This document shows, one piece after another, positions 1 to 5,679 of a DNA stretch of 7,615 bases. This DNA comes from an uncultured Collinsella sp. (GTDB taxonomy: Bacteria > Actinomycetota > Coriobacteriia > Coriobacteriales > Coriobacteriaceae). Position numbers and translations under genes: made by a program. The DNA is taken from contig CALFGH010000160.1 in NCBI GenBank assembly GCA_937958315.1, positions 1 through 7,615 of the forward strand. The letters run 5' to 3'. The notes below the pieces were generated by a model. It was not told where the DNA came from and ran no database searches. It worked only from the letters and a program-made list of their open reading frames with translations. The stretch's first letter is position 1, and each line of letters starts with the position of its first letter.

Positions 1-321
1 TCCTCGGTGCTCTCTGCACTGGGCTTCTGGATGGGTACAGGCGGCAGTAGCCTTGTCAGCCTGTATCTGGGCGCACGGGAAAAGGAAAAGGCGCACTGCG
101 CCGCCAGCACGGGCTTTTTTCTTGCTTTGGGGCTGGGCGGCGTGATCGCTGCGGGCGGGCTGCTGGCGCTGGAGCCGCTGATGCGCCTGCGATGCGCCCG
201 AATACGATGCCATTGGCGCTCGACAGGCCTCCGATGCGGTCAGCGCCGTGCATGCCGCCTGTTGCCTCGCCACAGGCGTAGAGGCCCTCAACTCCCGTGT
301 ACGCGGTCCTGTCGATCTTGA
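1..321 (+). pseudogene. MATE-family efflux transporter, internal fragment truncated at about position 190
   Basis: The forward frame is open from the first base and the true 5' end lies left of the window. Codons 1 to about 63 read as a membrane protein typical of the N-terminal half of MATE (multidrug and toxin extrusion) transporters: a Gly/Ser-rich stretch (GFWMGTGGSSLVSLYLGA), the family-like charged loop AREKEKAHCAAS, then a long hydrophobic helix ending LLALEPLMRL. MATE proteins export drugs or metabolites in exchange for Na+ or H+ and are normally about 450 residues. Here the similarity stops abruptly at about 190. The remaining codons to the stop at 319-321 are rich in Arg and Cys and are simply the antisense of the leftward FAD oxidoreductase gene. 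The product would lack most transmembrane helices and should not work. The family call is from recognition of pattern, not a search. Confidence 0.72.
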
Positions 322-1360
322 TGCCGCCGTTGGCCGCGTGGGCATACATCGCCACACGCATCTCGTCGCTCGGAGCGATACCATGCTCGTCTTGTAACCA
401 AGTGGCAAAGGTGTCCACGAACTCGGGAACATCCTTGCGAGGGAAGTCGTAGTGGAGCGCCAGACCTTCGTCACCTGCTTGATCGATGGCAAGATCGATG
501 GCGCGGGAGGCCAAGCGCGAGGTGAAAGGACCATATCCGGAGCGCTGCTCAAGCAGATCGTCTAACTTGTCGTCAGCGATTTCAACTGGCTGGTCGAACT
601 TAACGTAGCGCCAGGTCTTCTCGTTAAAGACAAGGTTGCGCTTAGGTTCAATGAAGCCGGGCATCATCTGCATGAACTCTATATTGGTTAGGGATGCGCC
701 GTGCGCCTGTGCGATGGCTTGTGATGAGCTGAGCACGTCGGCGGAAGTGAGGCTGCGCTCGAACAGGCCGCCCGTGCCGCCCGCAGCGATGATAGTGGTC
801 CTGGCTGCCATAGGCACGAGATGCTCGTTTGCACGGTCGTAGAGCAAGGCGCCGGCAATCTTTCCGTTCGTATCCTCAACAAGATCGATAAGCTCGTGGC
901 GGGGGAGTAGGCGAATGCCGAGCAACTCTATCTGGGCCGTACACGCGTCCTCAAGGGGTTTGCGGGTGAGGCCGCGCCACATACGCGTCTTATGGTCAAA
1001 GCAGGGGATAAACTGCTTTTGCTGGGCGCTCTCGGCGCTTTGCGGGCGCTGGAGTTCTACGCCCAGATCCTGTTCGAGCCAGTCAATCGCTTGGGGAATG
1101 CCGTGGACGAACGTCTGGACGAGTTCGGGGTCGGCAGCGCCGCCGCCGACGGTTTGGATGGTGTCGATGAGGTCTTGCTCGTCGTCTTTGTCGACGGGGC
1201 CAATAAGGCCGAGGCCCCAGGTGCCCGGGAAGAAGCTCGATCCGCTCATGGTCTTGCCGGCGCATGCGATGACAACGGTCGCGCCCGCGCGTGCTGCTTC
1301 TATGGCGGCGCAAAGGCCCGCGATGCCCGATCCGATTACCAGTACATCAGTTGATTCCAT
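56..1360 (-). CDS. FAD-dependent oxidoreductase (FAD_binding_2, NadB/SdhA-like), with a foreign C-terminal tail
   Basis: This is a flavoprotein of the succinate dehydrogenase/fumarate reductase/L-aspartate oxidase superfamily. Start 1360 is chosen because AAAGGA lies 5 nt upstream and the Rossmann motif follows directly (DVLVIGSGIAG, GxGxxG at residues 10-15). An in-frame extension to 1489 is possible but has no family features. Other landmarks are IIAAGGTGG (190-198), a second FAD contact, and the C-terminal signature GLYACGEATGGMHGADRIGG (359-378) followed by SSANGIVFGRIAG (380-392). In NadB and fumarate reductases this region holds FAD and catalytic contacts, including an HGAxR motif seen here as HGADR. 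The substrate cannot be told; no haem or FMN domain is visible. Family homology ends near residue 392-394. The last 40 or so residues are Ala/Pro/Arg-rich and are antisense to the MATE fragment, so the native 3' end is lost. The enzyme core looks intact and may still fold. The gene has its own leader and is separate from the terminated operon upstream. Confidence 0.82.
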   Translation of the reverse strand: MESTDVLVIGSGIAGLCAAIEAARAGATVVIACAGKTMSGSSFFPGTWGLGLIGPVDKDDEQDLIDTIQTVGGGAADPELVQTFVHGIPQAIDWLEQDLGVELQRPQSAESAQQKQFIPCFDHKTRMWRGLTRKPLEDACTAQIELLGIRLLPRHELIDLVEDTNGKIAGALLYDRANEHLVPMAARTTIIAAGGTGGLFERSLTSADVLSSSQAIAQAHGASLTNIEFMQMMPGFIEPKRNLVFNEKTWRYVKFDQPVEIADDKLDDLLEQRSGYGPFTSRLASRAIDLAIDQAGDEGLALHYDFPRKDVPEFVDTFATWLQDEHGIAPSDEMRVAMYAHAANGGIKIDRTAYTGVEGLYACGEATGGMHGADRIGGLSSANGIVFGRIAGASAAPAPAARPQRSRRPAPKQEKSPCWRRSAPFPFPVRPDTG

Positions 1361-1397
1361 AGGATTCCTTTCTCGTTCGCGCATTGTCGCATGGGTG

Positions 1398-1438
1398 ATC
1401 GGCAAAGGCATCGCAAAGATGGGATAAATCGGCAAAGG
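1398..1438. repeat. Short direct repeats in the leader of the FAD oxidoreductase gene
   Basis: ATCGGCAAAGG occurs at 1398-1408 and again at 1428-1438, exactly 30 bp apart, about three helical turns. A shortened copy, TCGCAAAG, lies between them at 1411-1418. They sit 38 to 78 bp upstream of the chosen start codon, where an operator could lie. The rest of 1361-1542 shows no convincing -35/-10 pair and no gene. A regulatory role is a guess from position and spacing. Confidence 0.3.
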
Positions 1439-1542
1439 GCAAATATGGCACGTGGACGTTGAAGCCACTTGGCGGCTCCTTCTCCTCACACTTCATGTTC
1501 CATCAGAACTGATATATCGGATCTCGAACGTTTTATGGCAAC

Positions 1543-1577
1543 AAAAAAGAGCCGCTACCCGGGTGGGTAGCGGCTCT
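1543..1577 (-). terminator. Intrinsic terminator of the NifU-like/GGGtGRT operon
   Basis: A perfect 13-bp stem pairs AGAGCCGCTACCC (1548-1560) with GGGTAGCGGCTCT (1565-1577) around a 4-nt loop. On the minus strand the hairpin is followed by six T residues (complement of the A run 1543-1548, whose last base also closes the stem). It begins 34 nt after the GGGtGRT stop codon, so it should end the leftward operon and insulate the FAD oxidoreductase gene. The A/T flank on the other side is weaker, so the minus-strand direction is favoured. Confidence 0.92.
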
Positions 1578-1611
1578 AAAACTCAACTATATGAGCATCG
1601 CGCGGGCGCGA

Positions 1612-2616
1612 TTAGGCCTTGAGGGCCTCCTCGACGGCGACAGCGCAGGCGACGGTGGCACCGACCATGGGATTGTTGCCCATGCCGATGAGACCCATCA
1701 TGTCGACGTGCGCAGGCACGGAGGAAGAACCGGCGAACTGGGCGTCGGAGTGCATACGGCCCATGGTGTCGGTCATGCCGTAAGAGGCAGGGCCGGCGCC
1801 CATGTTGTCCGGGTGCAGGGTACGGCCAGTGCCGCCACCAGAAGCGACGGAGAAGTACTTCTTGCCAGCCTCGAGGCGCTCCTTCTTGTAGGTGCCAGCG
1901 ACGGGGTGCTGGAAGCGCGTCGGGTTGGTGGAGTTGCCGGTGATCGAGATGTCGACGTTCTCGTGCCACATGATGGCAACGCCCTCGCGGACGTCGTCGG
2001 CGCCGTAGCAGTTGACGGCGGCGCGGGGACCATCGGAGTAGGGGATGGTCTCGACGACCTTGAGCTCGCCCGTGAAGTAGTCGAACTGGGTCTTCACGTA
2101 GGTGAAGCCGTTGATGCGGGCGATGATCTGAGCGGCGTCCTTGCCCAGACCGTTGAGGATAACGCGCAGCGGCTTCTTGCGAGCCTTGTTGGCGTTCAGA
2201 GCCAGGCCGATAGCGCCCTCAGCGGCAGCGAAGGACTCGTGGCCAGCCAGGAAGGCGAAGCACTCGGTGTCGTCGGAGAGCAGCATAGCGCCCAGGTTGC
2301 CGTGGCCCAGACCGACCTTGCGGTCCTCGGCAACGGAGCCGGGAACGGTGAAGGCCTGGATGCCCTCGCCGATGATGGCGGCAGCCTCAGAAGCAGTCTT
2401 GGCGCCACGCTTGACAGCGAGAGCGCAGCCGAGGGTGTAGGCCCACTCGGCGTTCTGGAAGGCGATGGACTGGGTGTTGTTGACGATCTCACGCGGGTTG
2501 AAGCCCTTGTCGGTGCAGATCTGCAGAGCTTCCTCGAGGGAGGCGATGCCGTTGTCGGCGAGGCACTTGTTGATCTTGTCAGCGCGGCGCTCGTAACCTT
2601 CGAACGTAACAGTCAT
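1612..2616 (-). CDS. GGGtGRT-family protein (function unknown)
   Basis: A 334-residue soluble protein carrying the family-naming motif GGGTGRT at residues 260-266, in the context SVASGGGTGRTLHPDNMGAG. No signal peptide or membrane segment is apparent. A Gly/Met-rich C-terminus (PAHVDMMGLIGMGNNPMVGA, 301-320) follows. Cysteines lie at 18, 34, 64, 119, 203 and 323, with no CxxC pair. Start 2616 is well supported: GGGAGGG lies 8 nt upstream. The gene begins 18 bp after the stop of the NifU-like gene and ends just before a strong terminator, so the two form one operon. The family is known as a conserved domain of unknown role, often encoded next to a NifU-like scaffold in anaerobes, which suggests Fe-S or sulfur metabolism. 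The glycine-rich motif could be a phosphate or cofactor loop, but it is not a Walker A (no GK[S/T]). I do not assign a reaction. Confidence 0.9.
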   Translation of the reverse strand: MTVTFEGYERRADKINKCLADNGIASLEEALQICTDKGFNPREIVNNTQSIAFQNAEWAYTLGCALAVKRGAKTASEAAAIIGEGIQAFTVPGSVAEDRKVGLGHGNLGAMLLSDDTECFAFLAGHESFAAAEGAIGLALNANKARKKPLRVILNGLGKDAAQIIARINGFTYVKTQFDYFTGELKVVETIPYSDGPRAAVNCYGADDVREGVAIMWHENVDISITGNSTNPTRFQHPVAGTYKKERLEAGKKYFSVASGGGTGRTLHPDNMGAGPASYGMTDTMGRMHSDAQFAGSSSVPAHVDMMGLIGMGNNPMVGATVACAVAVEEALKA

Positions 2617-2634
2617 AGTTATTTCCCTCCCTTT

Positions 2635-3369
2635 CTACTCGTGAACCGGGAACACGCTGGCGACGGAGTGAGTCTCCTCGTCGGTGCGCGGGTCGATGTA
2701 CTTGGCAGCGTTCTCCCACTGACCATAGTGGCCCATAGCGCCAGCGATGGCCTCCTCGGGGGTCTTGCCGGCCTTGACGGCGTCGGTGAACTTGCCGAGG
2801 TTCAGGAACTCGAACGCGATGATCTCGTTCTTGTCGTTGAGAGCCATGCGGGTGACGTAGCCCTGAGCGAGCTCGAGGTAACGAGCGCCCTTGGCCTTGG
2901 TGCCGAACATGGTGCCGACCTGGGAGCGAAGGCCCTTGCCGAGGTCGTCGAGGGAGGCGCCCACGGGCAGGCCGCCCTCGGAGAACGCGGTCTGGCTGCG
3001 GCCGTAAACGATCTGCAGGAAGATCTCGCGCATAGCGACGTTGATGGCGTCGCAGACGAGGTCGGTGTTGAGGGCCTCGAGGATGGTCTTGCCGGGAAGG
3101 ATCTCGGAAGCCATGGCGGCAGAGTGGGTCATGCCCGAGCAGCCGATGGTCTCAACGAGGGCCTCCTCGATGATGCCGTCCTTGACGTTCAGCGTGAGCT
3201 TGCAGGCGCCCTGCTGAGGTGCGCACCAACCCACACCGTGCGTAAGACCGGAGATGTCGGAAATCTCCTTAGCCTGGACCCACTTGCCCTCCTCGGGGAT
3301 GGGTGCGGGGCCGTGGTATGCACCCTTGGCAACGGGGCACATGTTCTCCACTTCCTGTGAGTACTGCAT
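2635..3369 (-). CDS. NifU-like iron-sulfur cluster assembly scaffold protein, long form
   Basis: A 244-residue protein whose residues about 45-125 match the NifU/IscU/SufU N-terminal fold: KLTLNVKDGIIEEA (57-70), then ETIGCSGMTHSAA (73-85), then DLVCDAI (103-109). Such proteins hold Fe-S clusters or sulfur during assembly. Cysteines are at 11, 49, 56, 77 and 106. C77 and C106 suit the second and third ligand positions, but the usual first-ligand CGD motif is missing and replaced by WCAPQQGAC, so the site is remodelled. About 120 further residues follow, including GRSQTAFSEGGLPVG and MGHYGQWENAAKY, which SufU and IscU lack. Start 3369 is chosen for the purine-rich AGGAGAGG directly upstream; an in-frame extension to 3567 has no family features. 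The gene is first in an operon with the GGGtGRT gene. It differs from the SufU scaffold about 2.3 kb away, so a separate client or condition is likely. The partner reaction is unknown. Confidence 0.88.
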   Translation of the reverse strand: MQYSQEVENMCPVAKGAYHGPAPIPEEGKWVQAKEISDISGLTHGVGWCAPQQGACKLTLNVKDGIIEEALVETIGCSGMTHSAAMASEILPGKTILEALNTDLVCDAINVAMREIFLQIVYGRSQTAFSEGGLPVGASLDDLGKGLRSQVGTMFGTKAKGARYLELAQGYVTRMALNDKNEIIAFEFLNLGKFTDAVKAGKTPEEAIAGAMGHYGQWENAAKYIDPRTDEETHSVASVFPVHE

Positions 3370-3431
3370 GCCTCTCCTCTCTATCGTGTTGGCGTCCCGT
3401 CTGGGGGTCGTGGCTGGCGATTGCCGGGCGA

Positions 3432-3468
3432 CCCTTTGAAAGGGACATGACATGCAGCCCCTATAATA
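3432..3468 (-). promoter_or_regulatory. Candidate promoter and operator of the NifU-like/GGGtGRT operon
   Basis: On the minus strand a -10-like TATTAT lies at 3468-3463, about 95 bp before the start codon at 3369. No good -35 is visible at 16-18 bp spacing. About 20 bp downstream is a dyad, CCCTTTGAAAGGG (3432-3444, read on plus), with 6-bp arms around a single base. That shape suits a protein-binding site rather than an RNA hairpin. The plus strand also reads a perfect TATAAT here (3462-3467), but its best -35-like element, TTGAAA, is 20 bp away. Start site and direction are uncertain. Confidence 0.35.
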
Positions 3469-3528
3469 CCGCGAAATGCACGGAATATTCGGCGAACGGC
3501 TCAGTTTTCGTAGCGAGAAGCGCGGAAC

Positions 3529-3540
3529 TTTCAATTGAAA
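3529..3540. promoter_or_regulatory. Perfect 12-bp palindrome in the divergent intergenic region
   Basis: TTTCAATTGAAA is a perfect palindrome lying about 160 bp upstream of the NifU-like start and about 230 bp upstream of the RAYT-like start. It sits in the most AT-rich part of the divergent gap. It may bind a dimeric regulator, but AT-rich palindromes of this size also arise by chance, so confidence is low. Confidence 0.25.
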
Positions 3541-3689
3541 CGATTTAACCAGACTATTTGCGGTCAAGCGACATTTTGTAGGGTGTCAGTTTTTATCAAG
3601 GTTTTGATTAGCTTTTGGCAAGACAGCGTTGCCTGACCTGTGGCTATATTGCCGTTCGCCATCGGATTGCCGCCTTTTACCGTCGACGG

Positions 3690-3720
3690 GTGCCATTTTG
3701 CGTGAATGTTTTGATGGCAC
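3690..3720 (+). repeat. REP-like hairpin upstream of the RAYT-like gene
   Basis: GTGCCAT (3690-3696) pairs perfectly with ATGGCAC (3714-3720) around a 17-nt loop, TTTGCGTGAATGTTTTG. It lies 52 bp before the RAYT-like start codon. The stem-loop size and the loop pattern (T run, GCG, G, TTTT) resemble the two elements downstream of the gene at 4745-4769 and 4952-4982. The resemblance here is weaker than between those two. It could be a REP-type target or a leader hairpin for the gene. Confidence 0.45.
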
Positions 3721-3772
3721 GTTTCAATCGTGATGTATTGGATGGTAAGCAGATCCCGGCGAAGGGAGCGCC

Positions 3773-4585
3773 ATGCAGCGCGTTTGGAAAACGATCACCG
3801 GTTTTTACCATGTTTGTGCCCGCGGTATGGGCGGGCAGTTGATCTTTGAGAGCGACGAGGACCGGTGGGAGTTTTTGGAACTGATGCGCGACTGCTGCCG
3901 CGATGCCCAGGTGACGATTGTGGCCTGGTGTCTCATGAGCGACTACGTGGATCTGGTGCTTTTGGATTACGAGGACGAAATGAGCGCTGCTATGCAGCGG
4001 CTGCTGTTGACGTATGCTCGTCGGTTCAATAAGCGCGCTGGGCGCGCGGGCTGCCTATTTCGTGAGCGTTTTGAGCGCCGCTCGCTCGATACCGACTGGC
4101 AGGTGATGGAGGCTATTCGCTCCGTACACGCCGATCCGCAGGAGGAGGGCATTAGCCTAATCGAGCGTTATCCCTGGAGCAGCTTTGCGGAGCATCTGCG
4201 CGCTTACGACAGCGATGCGGCCGATGTCACGAGGGGATTTTCCGATCCTTCTTGTGTACTTGAACTTTTTGGTTCTGCCGAGGGCTTTATTGCCTATTCG
4301 CTAGCGATGCCCGACGGCGGCGAACCGGTGCTGTGCGATATGAAAGAGACGGAGTGGGAACGCCACGCCTTTGCCGACAGGTTGGCGAAGAGCCTCGGGG
4401 CTCCGCTCCACGGGGTTAAAGCCGCACCGCCGGCGCGGCGCGATGCCGTTATCGTTGGATTGCGCGATGCCGGATTTACGGTGCGTCAGATTGAGCACTA
4501 TACCGGGATTGGCAAAAGTACGGTTTCTCGTATTGTGCGGACCCGCACGGGGACGGCGATGCGGGCTGGCGGAAACGTGATGTAG
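3773..4585 (+). CDS. RAYT-like (Y1/HUH) transposase-derived protein, catalytic residues apparently lost, with C-terminal HTH
   Basis: A 270-residue protein. Residues 1-140 follow the REP-associated tyrosine transposase plan: FYHVCARGMGGQLIF (11-25; family form YHVxxRGxxxxxIF), DEDRWEFLELM (28-38), VAWCLMSDYVDLVL (50-63) and RYPWSSFAEHL (132-142). In active relatives residues 53-60 read CLMxNHVH, the two histidines binding metal; here they are Y58 and D60. The catalytic Tyr of the usual YIHxNPVRAG is S117 in SVHADPQEEG (117-126). All three key residues therefore look lost. Residues 223-256 form a helix-turn-helix like the DnaA C-terminal type seen in this family (GFTVRQIEHYTGIGKSTVSRIVR). Start 3773 follows AGGGAG by 4 nt. 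The gene is monocistronic and divergent from the NifU-like operon. The open frame is intact, and hairpin repeats lie on both sides. I infer a domesticated DNA-binding protein rather than a working transposase. Confidence 0.82.
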   Translation: MQRVWKTITGFYHVCARGMGGQLIFESDEDRWEFLELMRDCCRDAQVTIVAWCLMSDYVDLVLLDYEDEMSAAMQRLLLTYARRFNKRAGRAGCLFRERFERRSLDTDWQVMEAIRSVHADPQEEGISLIERYPWSSFAEHLRAYDSDAADVTRGFSDPSCVLELFGSAEGFIAYSLAMPDGGEPVLCDMKETEWERHAFADRLAKSLGAPLHGVKAAPPARRDAVIVGLRDAGFTVRQIEHYTGIGKSTVSRIVRTRTGTAMRAGGNVM

Positions 4586-4744
4586 GGCTGCCTGTGCACC
4601 GCGGCTGGGGTCGTTCATGCGCCGCAACCTGCGTTCTAAATGCTTGGTACGCTGACTGCACTTCTTGATATGCATAGAACGATTGCCGTCTTGCATAAAA
4701 ATACGGCTCAGTCCGGTTTTACCCGCGCCTACCCCCGTCCACAC

Positions 4745-4769
4745 CGTGCAAAAAGCGGAGTTTTCAGCA
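4745..4769 (+). repeat. REP-like element, copy downstream of the RAYT-like gene
   Basis: The element begins CGTGCA and ends GAGTTTTCAGCA, 25 bp in all. It matches the reverse complement of 4956-4980 at 18 of 25 positions without gaps; the differences fall in an A-run versus a T-run and two adjacent bases. TGC (4747-4749) and GCA (4767-4769) can pair around a 17-nt loop, the same loop length as the other two elements, but the stem is weak. It lies 160 bp after the RAYT-like stop. Confidence 0.55.
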
Positions 4770-4951
4770 TCGTGGTGCTGTCGGCACCGCTGTAATCTTG
4801 AAATATATGGGTCCCGAAGCCATTTATGCCTGCCGATGTGCCTCCAAAGCGCATGCTTGTGACCCCTGAGACCACTATGCTTGTTCTAAAACGATATAAA
4901 AGGGTGCCTGGAGACGTTGATTAACGCTTTCAATGCGTATACACGCAACTT

Positions 4952-4982
4952 GGCGTGCTGAAAACTCGCAAAAATGCACGCC
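4952..4982 (-). repeat. REP-like hairpin, inverted copy downstream of the RAYT-like gene
   Basis: GGCGTGC (4952-4958) pairs perfectly with GCACGCC (4976-4982) around a 17-nt loop. On the minus strand the loop reads ATTTTTGCGAGTTTTCA. It is the inverted partner of 4745-4769, about 185 bp away. Paired inverted hairpins are the layout known for REP/BIME elements that RAYT proteins act on, which supports that reading, but two or three copies in one window do not prove a family. Confidence 0.58.
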
Positions 4983-5182
4983 GCACCCTATGGGACCCGT
5001 CTGTGGCGGGCGCGAAGCGAACCGGAGCCCAGCAGGACGGGGCATGGGGCGTTGCTTGGGGTGCCCGTGGCTCTGTCGCTAGCCGTTGGCACTGTGGAAA
5101 ACGTCCGTGTTTGCGGCTGGCTGTTCGGTAAATGACAGGGCGAGCGCCGGACGCGCGAACTTTGTGTGTCCGAGGCGTTATG

Positions 5183-5216
5183 AAAAAGCCGAGCCGCCCG
5201 TATTGGGCGGCTCGGC
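5183..5216 (-). terminator. suf operon terminator: Intrinsic terminator of the SUF operon
   Basis: A perfect 12-bp GC-rich stem, GCCGAGCCGCCC (5188-5199) with GGGCGGCTCGGC (5205-5216), has a 5-nt loop. On the minus strand five T residues follow (complement of 5183-5187). It begins 40 nt after the sufU stop codon, so it ends the leftward SUF transcript. Confidence 0.92.
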
Positions 5217-5256
5217 AATCAAACCCTTTGATCTGGGGCATCCGCTTCTGGCTAGT

Positions 5257-5679
5257 TTACCCTTCGAGCATGCCGTCGAGGGTGCGCCAGGCTAACTCGG
5301 CGCATTTGACGCGGGCGGGCATGTGCGAGATGTCCTGGAGCTGGGCGGCCTCGTCCAGATCTTCCAGGTCCTCCTCGGAGAGCTGCTCGCCACGGATCAT
5401 GGCGAGGAAAAGCCCTGCCAGACGACGAGCCTCCTCGACCGTCTCGCCGGTGATGAGATCGGCCATGATGTCGGCGCTGGCCTGGCTGATGGCACAACCG
5501 TGACCGGTAAAGGAGGCCTCCTCGATCACGCCGTTTTCGACACGCAGCTGCAAGGTGAGCTCGTCGCCGCAGCTGGGGTTGATGCCGTCGTGCTCGTGCG
5601 TGGGGGCATCCATCTCGTACTTATAGTTGGGATGCGAGTTGTGCTCCATAAACGTGGTGGAGGTGTACAGATTACCCAT
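5257..5679 (-). CDS. sufU: SufU, zinc-type sulfur-transfer/scaffold protein of the SUF system
   Basis: A 140-residue U-type protein that accepts persulfide sulfur from SufS and passes it to the SufBCD scaffold in Gram-positive bacteria. The ligand set is complete: C37 and D39 in NPSCGDEL, C62 in GHGCAIS and C126 in ARVKCAEL. The 25-residue gap from C37 to C62 and the order Cys-Asp-Cys-Cys match Bacillus-type SufU, whose Zn site they form. The SufU-specific insertion before the last Cys is present (EEDLEDLDEAAQLQDIS). Start 5679 is chosen because it gives the family N-terminus LYTSTTFMEHNSHP and has GGAG 8 nt upstream; the frame is open further up but lies inside sufS. The start overlaps the sufS stop by 8 bp (ATGGGTAA), indicating translational coupling with its partner enzyme. 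It is last in the operon, followed by a terminator. Confidence 0.95.
   Translation of the reverse strand: MGNLYTSTTFMEHNSHPNYKYEMDAPTHEHDGINPSCGDELTLQLRVENGVIEEASFTGHGCAISQASADIMADLITGETVEEARRLAGLFLAMIRGEQLSEEDLEDLDEAAQLQDISHMPARVKCAELAWRTLDGMLEG

Larger units (their letters stand above)
4586..5182. other. Long intergenic region between the RAYT-like gene and the SUF operon terminator
   Basis: About 600 bp with no gene I can support. It holds two REP-like elements (listed separately). A weak bulged hairpin at 4698-4720 (AAAATACGG, 6-nt loop, CCGGTTTT) might end the RAYT-like transcript. A small stem TGCGT-ATAC-ACGCA lies at 4934-4947. From about 4976 the sequence turns GC-rich. A 53-codon forward frame from an ATG at 4974 to a stop at 5133-5135 crosses that block, but no ribosome site supports it. 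I saw no tRNA, riboswitch or CRISPR pattern. Confidence 0.5.

Noticed and set aside
1591..3360. A very long forward-strand open frame (589 codons)
   Set aside because: It is the exact antisense of the GGGtGRT and NifU-like genes, has a low-complexity Val/Gly/Asp/Leu composition, and lacks family motifs. The minus-strand genes have clear motifs, ribosome sites and a terminator.
3615..3842. A small forward frame starting before and overlapping the RAYT-like gene
   Set aside because: It has no good ribosome site, begins at a TTG and overlaps the RAYT-like coding region in another frame. No recognisable motif was found.
3773..4585. An active IS200/IS605-type insertion sequence
   Set aside because: The HUH histidines and the catalytic tyrosine appear substituted, no tnpB partner is present, and no element ends or target-site context could be defined.
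4698..4720. Intrinsic terminator for the RAYT-like gene
   Set aside because: The stem has only about eight pairs with a wobble and a bulge, and it lies over 110 bp after the stop. Too weak to list as a terminator.
4301..4744. A leftward frame over the 3' end of the RAYT-like gene
   Set aside because: Most of it is antisense to the HTH-coding part of the RAYT-like gene, and no ribosome site or family motif supports it. A small real peptide in its first 50 codons cannot be excluded but has no support.
4930..5241. A leftward 103-codon frame across the intergenic region
   Set aside because: It runs through the SUF terminator hairpin and the REP-like hairpin, and its composition (Arg/Pro/Ser/Cys) is that of non-coding GC-rich DNA.
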